DNA from: CBDCVO01 sp965223085
GTDB taxonomy: Bacteria; Pseudomonadota; Gammaproteobacteria; Ga0077536
Assembly (NCBI GenBank): GCA_965223085.1
Contig: OZ244981.1
Span: forward strand, 3,348,001-3,412,000
Length of the DNA stretch: 64,000 nucleotides
Direction: 5' to 3'
The notes under the pieces are model-generated. The model saw nothing but the letters and a program-made list of their open reading frames with translations. It ran no database searches and had not been told where the DNA came from. This document shows positions 52,626-61,409 of this stretch, piece after piece (positions within the stretch are counted from its first letter, which is position 1; every line of letters starts with the position of its first letter). Both the position numbers and the translations under genes were made by a program.

Positions 52626-54251
52626 TCAAGCAGTCGTTACCGCCGCCGGCGTTTCGCTGCGGGTGCCAAGCTCAAATCCTGTGTAGCCAGCGGCAGCAAC
52701 TTCATCGCATTTTTCCCGATACAACTTGCAGCCGCCGATGTAGGGCATGAACACGCGTGGTTTGCCTGGCACGTTAGCGCCGACATACCACGAGTTGGCC
52801 TGGGGAAATAATGTCGCATCGGCAATTTCATTGACGTGCGCCACCCAAGCGTCTTCTGCCGAGGGTGCTGCGTCGATGTAGTTGTAAGCATGCTCGCGCA
52901 TATACACGAGGCAATCCGCAATCCACTCCACGTGCTGTTCGATGGAAACCATCATGTTACTCATCACCGATGGGCTGCCCGGGCCTGTGATCATGAACAT
53001 ATTCGGAAAACCGGCTACGCTAAGCCCGAGATAAGTTCGTGGGCCGTCGACCCATTTCGTCTTTAGTTCTATGCCGTTGATGCCCCTTACGTCGACCTTA
53101 ACAATTGCGCCGGTCATAGCGTCGAAGCCGGTCGCTAAAATAAGGCTATCGAATTCGAATTCGTCGCCGGACGTCCGTACCCCCGTCGCTGTGATCCGAT
53201 CTATCGGTGTTTGGCGTAGATCAACGAGCTGTACGTGCGCTTTGTTGAAAGTTGCGTAGTAGTTTGTGTCGAGACAGGCGCGTTTTGTCCCGATCGGAAA
53301 TTGGGTTGGGCACAAGGTTTCTGCCGTTTGCGGGTCGGAAACGATGGAACGGATCTTATTGCGCACGAATTCCGCTGCCGTCTCATTAGCCGCCGCATCG
53401 ATCAGCAAATCGTTGTAGCTTTGCATGAGCGCGACTAGTGTTCCCGTTTGCCAGCCCGCTTCGTAAGCGCGCTCGCGTTCCGTTGGGCTCACCGAGAACG
53501 CTGACTTGTCCATCGGCAGATCGGGCACACCAAAGATCGATTGGCGCGACAGTTTACGGTGTGTTGGGTAGTTCGCTTTGCGCGCCGCGATCTCCTCGGG
53601 GCTTAGCGGTCGATTTAGCGCCGGCATGCTATAAGCTGGTGTGCGTTGGAACACGGTTAAGTTGGCTGCTTGTTCGGCGACGATCGGTATGGTTTGAATT
53701 GCCGACGAACCGGTGCCGATAACGCCGACGCGTTGGCCGCTAAAATCGACGCCGTCGCGTGGCCAGTCCGCGGTGTGATAGATCTCCCCGGCAAAGTCAT
53801 CGCACCCAGGGATGTCGATTTCCTTGGGCACGGATAGGCAACCGGTAGCCATGATGAAGAAACGCGCGCTAAATGTTTCTGCACGGTCTGTTTCGATCGT
53901 CCAAGCGTTTGTTTGAGAGCAGTAACGCGCTCGAGTAACGCGTGTTTCGAACTGAATATCTCGTCGCAAGTCGAAGCGGTCCGCAACGTGATTCGCGTAG
54001 CTCAAAATTTCTGGTTGGGTAGGGTACTTTTCCGTCCATTCCCATTCTTGTTCGAGTTCTTCGTTAAACGAATAGGAGTAGTCCATGCTTTGCACGTCAC
54101 AGCGGGCGCCTGGATAACGGTTCCAGTACCACGTGCCACCAACCTCGTCGGCGATTTCGAGAACCTTAACGGTGTAGCCCGCTTCCCGCAGGCGGTACAA
54201 CATGTACATGCCACCGAACCCAGCACCTATGATTATGGCGTCGTACTTCAT
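52626..54251 (-). CDS. Baeyer-Villiger-type flavin monooxygenase
   Basis: A 541-aa FAD/NADPH enzyme that inserts oxygen into ketones or oxidises heteroatoms. The FAD Rossmann motif is at the start (IIIGAGFGGMYMLYRLRE), followed by EVGGTWYWNRYPGARCDV, which is diagnostic of cyclohexanone-monooxygenase-type enzymes. The Baeyer-Villiger fingerprint FAGEIYHTADWP is intact, and the NADPH motif is VGVIGTGSSAIQTIP. ATG 54251. The stop lies in a region with no clear terminator. Together with the ring-cleaving dioxygenase, TfdA-like dioxygenase and CoA-transferase, it suggests catabolism of cyclic organic compounds; the natural substrate is unknown. Confidence 0.93.
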   Translation of the reverse strand: MKYDAIIIGAGFGGMYMLYRLREAGYTVKVLEIADEVGGTWYWNRYPGARCDVQSMDYSYSFNEELEQEWEWTEKYPTQPEILSYANHVADRFDLRRDIQFETRVTRARYCSQTNAWTIETDRAETFSARFFIMATGCLSVPKEIDIPGCDDFAGEIYHTADWPRDGVDFSGQRVGVIGTGSSAIQTIPIVAEQAANLTVFQRTPAYSMPALNRPLSPEEIAARKANYPTHRKLSRQSIFGVPDLPMDKSAFSVSPTERERAYEAGWQTGTLVALMQSYNDLLIDAAANETAAEFVRNKIRSIVSDPQTAETLCPTQFPIGTKRACLDTNYYATFNKAHVQLVDLRQTPIDRITATGVRTSGDEFEFDSLILATGFDAMTGAIVKVDVRGINGIELKTKWVDGPRTYLGLSVAGFPNMFMITGPGSPSVMSNMMVSIEQHVEWIADCLVYMREHAYNYIDAAPSAEDAWVAHVNEIADATLFPQANSWYVGANVPGKPRVFMPYIGGCKLYREKCDEVAAAGYTGFELGTRSETPAAVTTA

Positions 54252-54391
54252 CGAACTCTCCCGTCACGCAATTCTCAATTCAGCCCTAGAACGCGAAATA
54301 TCCTGATTAGTGTCATCAATTGCAAGCACAGGGCGCGTCGGCAATGATTATTTGCATTTGCTGCGCGCCCCAGCGTATTCGTGATCCCGCC

Positions 54392-54832
54392 CTACAACCA
54401 CTGTTCTTCGGTATGTAGGCGCGTTAAGTGGATTTTTTTGATTTTCCACACACCGCTTTGCACTACGTAGTCTTCGTGATAGTGACCCCACCCTTTGAAC
54501 GCGCAGGTCGGCAAACGCACGTAATCAAACATCGCCCAGATCGCGCTCGCCGTGGTGGCGCTTGTGAGGCTGATCTCCGGCATAAATCCCTGGTGCATCG
54601 ATACGGCGCCGGTCATCAAGCTACGCACGCCATCGACGAGGGCTTCGATGCCGTCGCAACCGATATCCGTCGGGAGGTCTTTGCGAACCCTTGGCGCACC
54701 TTCATAAAGCGCGGCAATATCGTCTGTAAAGCACGCTCGCCAGGCGTCCCATTGTTGAGTGTCCATCAAGCGAAAATAACGTGCTTTGAGTTGGCGAATC
54801 TGCTCTAAATCATGCTGTTCTTTGCTCCCCAC
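54392..54832 (-). CDS. SnoaL/NTF2-like protein
   Basis: A 146-aa small alpha+beta barrel protein of the SnoaL-like (NTF2) superfamily: DLEQIRQLKARYFRLMDTQQWDAWRACFTDDI, the trace of the cone-shaped fold, then the buried-pocket residues YHEDYVVQSGVWKIKKIHLTRLH. Relatives are isomerases, dehydratases or ring-hydroxylating-dioxygenase small subunits acting in aromatic or steroid degradation; no activity can be assigned here. It starts at GTG 54832. It shares a strand with the Baeyer-Villiger enzyme, 140 bases away, and is divergent from the TfdA-like gene, so the three may share regulation. Confidence 0.8.
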   Translation of the reverse strand: MGSKEQHDLEQIRQLKARYFRLMDTQQWDAWRACFTDDIAALYEGAPRVRKDLPTDIGCDGIEALVDGVRSLMTGAVSMHQGFMPEISLTSATTASAIWAMFDYVRLPTCAFKGWGHYHEDYVVQSGVWKIKKIHLTRLHTEEQWL

Positions 54833-54955
54833 TGCAATATCTCCACTGACGACTTTGACTGTTTATAATGCGACTTTAAAGCGCGAAAGGAAATCCCGCG
54901 CTTATACAGTGCCGACTCGGGTAACGCTGATGCTGTGGGAGGAGGTGGACAAAAA

Positions 54956-55813
54956 ATGTTGAGCTTTAAACCCTTGCATGCGAGTTTTGGCGCCGAGGTC
55001 GTTACCGATGTGGCGCTCCGTAGTGTCACCGACCCGGCGATTTTCGATGAACTGCATGCGGCGATGAATGAGTATGCCGTGCTCGTTTTTCACCAACAGG
55101 CATTTTCCGATGTTGAGCAGATGTCTTTCGCACGCGCCTTCGACGGCGAATTGCATACGAAAACGGGTATTTCGGTACTGCAAAAAAGCCGCCTCGGAAC
55201 CGAGGCGCTCGCCGACATTGCGAATGTCGACGCCGAAGGCAAGATTTTGCCAGCCGACGATCGTCGTCGGGCTTATGGTTTGGCGAATCGCTTGTGGCAT
55301 ACCGACGCATCATTTGAGGATCCACCTGGGCGTTATTCCATGCTCTCGGCGCGCGTCGTGCCGTCGGTGGCGGCTGGCACAGACTTCGCGGATACCCGTG
55401 CCGCCTATGACGCTTTGCCAGCGGAAATGCGCACCCGATTGGCGGATCTGCGAGCGCACCATTCTATCGCTTACAGCCGCCGGACTTTAGGTTTTGAATT
55501 TTCACCGCAAGAACTGAATGCCTTGCGCGGCGCGGTGCAACCGCTGATACGGACGCAAAAAAAAACGGGACGTAAATCTCTCTACGTAGCATCGCACGCA
55601 TCTCACATTATCGATTGGCCGCTGGCGGAAGGGCGCTTGTTATTGCGTGAGTTAATCGATCACGCGACGTGCTCGGAGTTCGTTTTTACCCACCAGTGGC
55701 AGCAAGATGATTTCGTCATTTGGGATAACCGAACGACGATGCACCGCGCGGGCGCATTCGATGATTTGCACCATCGCCGCGAGCTGCGGCGCGTGACGAC
55801 ACTGGACCTATGA
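54956..55813 (+). CDS. TauD/TfdA family alpha-ketoglutarate-dependent dioxygenase
   Basis: A 285-aa Fe(II)/2-oxoglutarate dioxygenase. The facial triad is clear: H115 and D117 in NRLWHTDASF and the distal H263 in TTMHRAGAF, with the 2-oxoglutarate-binding Arg in RRELRRVTT. Overall spacing follows TfdA, which cleaves 2,4-dichlorophenoxyacetate, but many homologues act on unrelated ethers, sulfonates or amino acids. ATG 54956 has a textbook GGGAGGAGG site; the upstream seven codons in frame are unlikely to be translated. The gene is divergent from the SnoaL-like gene with a 120-base shared promoter region. Confidence 0.92.
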   Translation: MLSFKPLHASFGAEVVTDVALRSVTDPAIFDELHAAMNEYAVLVFHQQAFSDVEQMSFARAFDGELHTKTGISVLQKSRLGTEALADIANVDAEGKILPADDRRRAYGLANRLWHTDASFEDPPGRYSMLSARVVPSVAAGTDFADTRAAYDALPAEMRTRLADLRAHHSIAYSRRTLGFEFSPQELNALRGAVQPLIRTQKKTGRKSLYVASHASHIIDWPLAEGRLLLRELIDHATCSEFVFTHQWQQDDFVIWDNRTTMHRAGAFDDLHHRRELRRVTTLDL

Positions 55814-55857
55814 CGACAATCGCGGCGCGCTGCCCCTAGCCGATTGCTGGGACAGCG

Positions 55858-56388
55858 TTACGGTCGGCTGATGTCTTTATATCGAGCCGAAAAATGCGCG
55901 AGCGCCGTATAACGCGCGCCCGTGTTCAAGGTTTCTGATTTTGCCAGTACAAATTCGCGCACTTGCCAGCGCAGCGGCGCGAATATCGGCGCCTGGGGGC
56001 GTGACGCCTTGCGCGCGAGCGTGACGTGCGGTCGGTAAGCTTTGATTTCGGGTTCGAAACCGCACGCCTTCGCACGCGCCCACATGGCATCGACCAATTC
56101 CAGCAAACCGCCGGGGTTCTCGCTCGGTGCCAGCCACACGATGCGCGGACGCGCCCAAAACCCGATGTGATCAAACGTGAGTTCAAACGGTGCAAACGAC
56201 ACATTTTGGAGTGCCTTGATCAACAGCGTCGTTTGTGGCCGCGTGGCGTTGCCTAAGAAAGCAAGCGTGAGATGATAGTTTTGCGGCGGTACGGGGCGAC
56301 CTCGAATGGCACCCGGCTTCTCTGCAACCAAAGCGGCGATCGCTTGCCGCAAGTCTGGTGGTGGCCATAACGCAAAAAACAAGCGCAT
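55858..56388 (-). CDS. thpR: RNA 2',3'-cyclic phosphodiesterase
   Basis: A 176-aa 2H phosphoesterase (LigT/ThpR). It has the two catalytic tetrapeptides: H39-L-T-L in NYHLTLAFLGN and H-V-T-L in YRPHVTLARK. It hydrolyses 2',3'-cyclic phosphates at RNA ends and can seal tRNA halves in vitro. ATG 56388 (MRLFFALWPP) is the family start; six upstream codons in frame are spurious. Convergent with the TfdA-like gene and 67 bases downstream of the permease gene on the same strand. Confidence 0.92.
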   Translation of the reverse strand: MRLFFALWPPPDLRQAIAALVAEKPGAIRGRPVPPQNYHLTLAFLGNATRPQTTLLIKALQNVSFAPFELTFDHIGFWARPRIVWLAPSENPGGLLELVDAMWARAKACGFEPEIKAYRPHVTLARKASRPQAPIFAPLRWQVREFVLAKSETLNTGARYTALAHFSARYKDISRP

Positions 56389-56455
56389 GCGATCCGAGCG
56401 CGTCATGCCGTGATTCTCGATCGCCTGCAGGCGCGGCGTGGTTCATTTCCTGCTG

Positions 56456-57841
56456 TCATCGTCGTGCGCCGTTGGGGCTTTCGTTTCCGTCGCGGCGCGC
56501 CAAGAGGGTTAAAATAATGCCGAAGAGGCACCAACCCAGGACGATCGCCCATTCGTTTGGCCAAGCCAAGGCAGCCGGGCTATAAGGAAAAAAAAGTAGC
56601 ATGATCCCCAGCGACAAAACCAAGGCGAGAGAACCGACGACGAAACCGTAGCGTACACGATAGGGTCTTATCAGCGAGGGTTCCTTATGCCTTAAGACCA
56701 AAAATGACAAGGCCACGAATGCGTAGGCGACAATGACGCCAAAGCTACCAGCGTTGACGAGCCACACCATGGTTTGACGGCCGCAAAGTGGCGCGATAAG
56801 TGAGAGTCCACCGATCAGCAAAATTGCGCAGTAGGGGGTGTGATAGCGGGAATGAATGCGACCGAGCACTGCGGGTAGCTGGCCCGCGCGAGCCAAGGCA
56901 TAAAGCGCTCGGCTGGCGCCGATAATGAATGCATTCCACGCCGTTACGATACCGCCGATCCCACCGATCACAACTACTTGGCCGCCCCACGTGCGGCCGA
57001 GCAAGGCACTCGCGGCAGCGGCAGTCGGTACTGCGCTGTCGGCGCACTCGACCGTGGCCAATCCCATCGCTACGCAGCCGATCACGACCACATAGAAAAT
57101 CACCGCAACCACGATCGCCAAAACGAGCGTCGTGCCGATATCCGCACGAGGAAGATCGATTTCTTCGGCGGCTTGTGGGATCACATCAAAACCGACCAGC
57201 ATCATCGGAACGACGACCAAAACGCTGAGCATACCTTCAGCCCCGTCGACAAATAGAGGCTGAATATACCCAGGCTCGCCGCTTATACCTGCGCCGACGA
57301 CGAGCACCATTGCCGCGAGGACAATCAATAACGTAATCAGCAACTGAACGAGGGCGGCGACTTCGATGCCGATGATGTTGATCATGGTCATCGCGATGGT
57401 GGCGACAAACGCTACGAGCAACCAGGTGAAGTCGACGTCCGAACCGGCAATCGTCCACAGATGACCCTGACGATAGTCGGGGAACAAGTGCTCGATTACG
57501 GTCGGTAAAGCAACCGCCTCGAAAGCGATCACCGACATATAGGCGAGTAAGATCGCCCAAGTACACCAAAACGACGCCGTGCGGCCTAGCGCGCGATATG
57601 AATAGACGTGTTCACCGCCGGCGCGCGGCATCGCTGCCGCTAATTCCGCGTAGGTCAGGCCGACCAAGGTCACTGCTAGGCCGCCAGCGACAAAAGCCAG
57701 AATTGCGCCGAGGCTGCCGGCCGCGTCGATCCAGTTTCCGCTCAGCGCGATCCAGCTCCATCCGATCATGGCACCGAACGCCAACACAAATACGTCTCGG
57801 CGTCGCATGACGCGGACAAAACTGGGTTCTGAGAATGGCAT
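56456..57841 (-). CDS. APC-superfamily amino acid permease
   Basis: A 461-aa secondary transporter with about 12 membrane helices. The APC hallmark appears in helix 1: FGAMIGWSWIALSGNWIDAAGSLGA, where the unwound GxxIGxG-like turn reads GAMIGWSW. LTYAELAAAMPRAGGEHVYSYRALG (about 61-85) and the helix 6 region IGGIVTAWNAFIIGASRALYALARAGQLP also fit amino acid/polyamine antiporters. Substrate unknown. ATG 57841. Likely co-transcribed with thpR, which follows. Confidence 0.92.
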   Translation of the reverse strand: MPFSEPSFVRVMRRRDVFVLAFGAMIGWSWIALSGNWIDAAGSLGAILAFVAGGLAVTLVGLTYAELAAAMPRAGGEHVYSYRALGRTASFWCTWAILLAYMSVIAFEAVALPTVIEHLFPDYRQGHLWTIAGSDVDFTWLLVAFVATIAMTMINIIGIEVAALVQLLITLLIVLAAMVLVVGAGISGEPGYIQPLFVDGAEGMLSVLVVVPMMLVGFDVIPQAAEEIDLPRADIGTTLVLAIVVAVIFYVVVIGCVAMGLATVECADSAVPTAAAASALLGRTWGGQVVVIGGIGGIVTAWNAFIIGASRALYALARAGQLPAVLGRIHSRYHTPYCAILLIGGLSLIAPLCGRQTMVWLVNAGSFGVIVAYAFVALSFLVLRHKEPSLIRPYRVRYGFVVGSLALVLSLGIMLLFFPYSPAALAWPNEWAIVLGWCLFGIILTLLARRDGNESPNGARR

Positions 57842-58009
57842 GGGTAGCGTCTTGTTCTTTCAAGGCATGCGTGAATCGGCACCGCCAATGCTGAGGCGTA
57901 GTATGCGGCCTATCATAACGGCCGCTTTTCCCTCGTGTACACTAGCGTCAATAGACCCTAATCGCGCCTTATATCTTTATATCTTCGCTAAATCTCAGGA
58001 GCAGGTGTT

Positions 58010-58423
58010 GTGGGCGATGGTGATAAACATTGCGGCAATGTAATTTTGCTGCGCGTCGGCATGTGTACCTTATTGATCGCATTGATACTTGCGTGGTGCC
58101 TCGTTTTTACCAAAGGCATGTGACTGCCGTTCGCCGTCGAGCTATTTAAACAGCCCGATAAATTATTGTCGGCGCATCTCGATTTTCTCATGATGACGAT
58201 GTTGCTACTCGGCTTCTACTGCGTGCGCGTGCCGCCGCCAGCGATGGCGGGTTAGTCGATGGCGATAAGTTCAATTACGAATCCGACCTGTTTTCTCATC
58301 GAATCGCTCTACGCGACTTATCCACTGTCGAGGTACCTCGCATTTGTCTACCCCAGTATTATTCTCACCACGATCGGTTATGCACTCGCCGCGATCACGC
58401 TGTTGCGCTGGACATTGCGTTAG
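58010..58423 (+). pseudogene. membrane protein interrupted by two in-frame stops
   Basis: A 138-codon frame starts with GTG 58010 behind the ribosome site AGGAG and ends TAG 58423. It reads as a four-helix membrane protein (VGMCTLLIALILAWCLVFTKGM, AHLDFLMMTMLLLGFYCVRV, YLAFVYPSIILTTIGYALAA) but carries TGA at 58121 and TAG at 58253. There is no frameshift, and the protein pattern resumes at once after each stop. Unrecognised family. A similarly interrupted cytochrome b561 gene starts 25 bases downstream, so the pair was probably an operon. Confidence 0.7.
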
Positions 58424-58448
58424 CATCGCCCCACGAAGCTAGCATTTC

Positions 58449-58979
58449 ATGCAAGTCAGAAACTCCACTGCAGGATACGGCTTAGTGGCTCGTATTCTGC
58501 ATTGGACGTCGGTAAGTCTGGTGCTGATGAGCATCATCACTGGCACCGAGTCGGGCAGCCTCCCCGAGAGCGTAGACGCGACCGAAGTCCTTGGGCGGCA
58601 CGCGAGCTATGCGGTATTGTTACTCACCGTTATGTTCGTGAGGTTGGCTTGGCGCCTGACGAATATTAATCCTGTGCGCTCCTACACGCTGCATCCGTAC
58701 CACAAAGGCGTTGCGATGTCGGTTCACTGGACCATATATATCGTCATTATCACGTAGTGTGTGATCGGGATCGCGCAGACGTTTGCACAAGGTTCCTCTA
58801 TCGCGCTTTTCAATTGGCTGATGCTCGACTTCAGCGCGGTTCGAGATGACGGACTAGGCAAAACCCTTGGCGGGGCTCATGTGTGCATCGCAGATCTGAT
58901 CTACGTGATCGTTGCGGTACACGTCTGCGCCGCGATTTATCATCAAATCTTCGGCGTGCTCGAAGTCCCGTCGAGCTAA
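58449..58979 (+). pseudogene. cytochrome b561 interrupted by an in-frame TAG
   Basis: A 176-codon frame encodes a complete di-heme cytochrome b561: GYGLVARILHWTSVSLVLMS, GRHASYAVLLLTVMFVRLAWRL, HPYHKGVAMSVHWTIYIVII and LIYVIVAVHVCAAIYHQIFG supply four helices and the His ligands. A TAG at codon 103 (58755-58757), between helices 3 and 4, cuts it. The reading frame continues perfectly after the stop (CVIGIAQTFAQGSS), so a single substitution explains it. An intact relative is at 5977. The downstream part has GTG codons that could restart translation, but half a cytochrome is unlikely to work. Confidence 0.85.
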
Positions 58980-59016
58980 CGCGGCTCTTGGCATTAGGGG
59001 AGATCGACGACGACGT

Positions 59017-59637
59017 CTACGTCCGACGTTGTGCCGCACCGAGCAAAACTAATGCGCCGGTCAACAACGGCAACGCCGCCGGTAGCGGGATCGAAGCCGC
59101 GATTACGGTAACCTCGGTGCCGATAAAACTCGGTTGCAGATCAAATGCGCCTGCGCCGATGCGATTGTCGACCCATACGATTTCCCTGCCGCTGTCGAAA
59201 TATCCGCTGCCGATGTTGATGCTCGACGTGCCCATCCCAACGCCGCGAAAGACGAGCTGCGCGATATCGAATGCCGCTTCATCCGTGCCGGAGAAACTCG
59301 ACACGCTCACATTTGCGAGCGTTCCGACGGTATTGTCCACCGTCGTTGTAGTGTTGTCGTTGGCAAAAAATTGGTCACCAGGAAACACCTCGGTATTCCA
59401 ACTCTCGAGCGTCAAGATGCTGGGGTCCCAAGAAAACGATAAGCCGCCGCCTAAGGTGCCGCCTTCGCCATCGGTGAATTCGCGTCCGGCGATAGTTACA
59501 ACAACCGTATCACCGGCGGTAATTGAAACGTCTGCGGCTTCGGCCACGATGCGCGCCGCCTGTACGACGGGCATCGTAAACATAAAAGTGATGCAAATTA
59601 TCACTGCGCAAACTGCCCGCTGACTTATTCGCTGCAT
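59017..59637 (-). CDS. exported cohesin-like protein with IPLPAA-type C-terminal anchor
   Basis: A 206-aa secreted protein: signal peptide to about residue 28 (MFTMPVVQA), then a single beta-sandwich resembling cohesin-type domains (VSITAGDTVVVTIAGREFTD, GGLSFSWDPSILTLESWN, TSSINIGSGYFDSG). The tail is SIPLPAALPLLTGALVLLGA plus AQRRT, a good VPLPA-CTERM-type sorting signal. Cohesin-like folds bind partner proteins or sugars at the surface. AAGGAG lies about 7 bases ahead of ATG 59637. It stands alone between the pseudogene pair and an empty region. Confidence 0.82.
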   Translation of the reverse strand: MQRISQRAVCAVIICITFMFTMPVVQAARIVAEAADVSITAGDTVVVTIAGREFTDGEGGTLGGGLSFSWDPSILTLESWNTEVFPGDQFFANDNTTTTVDNTVGTLANVSVSSFSGTDEAAFDIAQLVFRGVGMGTSSINIGSGYFDSGREIVWVDNRIGAGAFDLQPSFIGTEVTVIAASIPLPAALPLLTGALVLLGAAQRRT

Positions 59638-60175
59638 TTCGTTTCTCCTTGTAATCTCCTTGGTATTCTCCCAGAGGGGTAGGGCATCAGGTAGCGCTTT
59701 AGAAAACTATTTGCGGTAGTCGTTCTCAATAGTCCAAGTACGTGGCTTTCAATGGTTTCACGCGGACCGCTCCTCCCGATCTGGCAAAGCGGAGCCTACG
59801 AGAATTACATGATCGCGGTGTGACAGTGCGGTGAATTCCGCGTCTTGCTGGCTCGCGACAAGAAAATGTCTGCGGCAACGATTGCTAGGCGCTGCGCGCA
59901 TGAGGATTTGAAGCGGCGCACCGTTAATGTGACCAACGGACTCGGGCTCGATGCGCTAACACACCTAGGCGGACCCAGCGTGCGCGTAGTTTCGTAATCC
60001 GCCGGCGACGTCGTGGGCCCGTGCCAAGATGTCCTGCGCGTCGTCGGGATCAACTTGACTGTGCAGATCTCACGATGTTCCAATACATTAAGTATCGAAA
60101 ATAAAAAACGCAAAATTAATAATTTACGCAAATAATATGAGAGTTTTTCTAGCTATAGTATGAAGTCTCTGCACA
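59638..60175. other. 538-base region without a supportable gene
   Basis: Several short frames occur, one of 108 codons on the minus strand (59805-60131), but it is Arg/Thr-rich, without domain signals or a ribosome site, and looks spurious. The last 80 bases are AT-rich and precede the FadL-type pseudogene, so they may be its old promoter. Confidence 0.45.
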
Positions 60176-61409
60176 GTGCCCGTCGCTGCCGTCAACGGCT
60201 ATTTCTTAATCGGTTACGGTGCGCGATACACCGCCGTCGGGGGCGTCGGTGTGGCCTTACCGCAAGACGCGATGGCGGCAACGGTTAACCCGGCAGGGAT
60301 GGCGTGGGTGCCCGCGGGTTGGGATGCGAATATGCGCTTGATGCACCCGCATCGCGAAGCGGCCGTCGATTGCGCGGGGATCGGCCTATGCGATCGAGAG
60401 GTCTCGGATCGCGCCACGCGCGAGCGTTTTGTCGCTCCTGGTTTTGGTTTTGTGCACCACGTGTCGCCGCGTTGGACGCTTGGTCTTTCGACTTACTCGC
60501 GGGCGCTGTACAACGAATCGCAGGCGAGAATATTTGGAGGGCAAGTAGGGGGATCCCGGGTTTCCTGCGGCCGACAAGCTCGGCATCGATTTTTCTCAGC
60601 TGATTATTGCATCCAGCGTCGCGCACAAGGCGACATCTTGGCTAACGATCGGGATCGCACCACTATTTGCCGTGCAGCGATTCGCGGCTTTCGGCTTGCA
60701 AAGTTTCGCACCATTGTCGGTGGATCCGACTAGCGTGAGCGACCGGGGTAACCGAGTATTCGCTGGGGATCGGTGCTCGCGGTGGTGTGAGCTGGCAGTT
60801 ACACGAGCGCTTGCGAGTTGGCACCCAATATACCTCTCGCATTTATATGGCACGCTACGCCGAATACAACGGGTTGCTCCCTGACGGTGGCGAACTAGAT
60901 GCGCCGCCGCACTATACGCTGGGCTTTGCCTGGCAGGCGACGCCACACTTACCATTGGCTTTGACTTCCAGCAGATTCAGTTGGCCATCGTCGAGGCAAT
61001 CGGAAATCCAGGACCCAAGGGCGACGAAATCATCGGTGACATTACTCCGGATCGGCGCCTCGGCGGGCCGAACGGCATTGGCTTTGGCTGGAGTAATGTG
61101 TCGGTTTACAAGTTGGGTTTTATTTATCGCACCAACGACCGCTGGGTATGGCGCTTCGGGTGGAATTACAATGCCGCGCAAATTCCGCCGGAGGAAACGC
61201 TGATAAATCTTATTATGCCGTCGATCATGCGCCATCGAATTACGGCCGGTGCAAGTTTCGTCTTACCCAATCGCGGTGAAGTGACCCTGGGTTATATGCA
61301 TGGATTCAATGAAACTCATACTGACTACAACACGGATTTTTTTGGTACCACCGCGAGGGTTTACGGGAGCGGTGATATCTTAGAGATTACCTACTCTAGC
61401 CGCTTTTAG
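60176..61409 (+). pseudogene. decayed FadL/OmpP1-family outer-membrane porin
   Basis: The pieces of a FadL-type long-chain fatty acid or hydrocarbon porin follow in order in different frames: NGYFLIGYGARYTAVGGVGVALPQDAMAATVNPAGMAWV to SRALYNESQARIFGGQ (to about 60545); FPAADKLGIDFSQLIIASSV to SVDPTSVSDRGN (to about 60750); EYSLGIGARGGVSWQLHERL to ATPHLPLAL (to about 60960); DFQQIQLAIVEAIGNPGPKG to DILEITYSSRF, stop at 61409. Three small indels account for this; the signal peptide is also missing or out of frame. The last 30 bases overlap the convergent DUF4465 gene. Confidence 0.88.

Noticed and set aside
58121..58757. Selenocysteine or pyrrolysine recoding at the internal stops
   Set aside because: No selenoprotein family, SECIS-like hairpin or conserved Sec/Pyl position can be recognised, and two different stop codons are involved; decay is simpler.
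59805..60131. 108-codon minus-strand gene
   Set aside because: Composition is unlike neighbours, with no start signal and no domain pattern.
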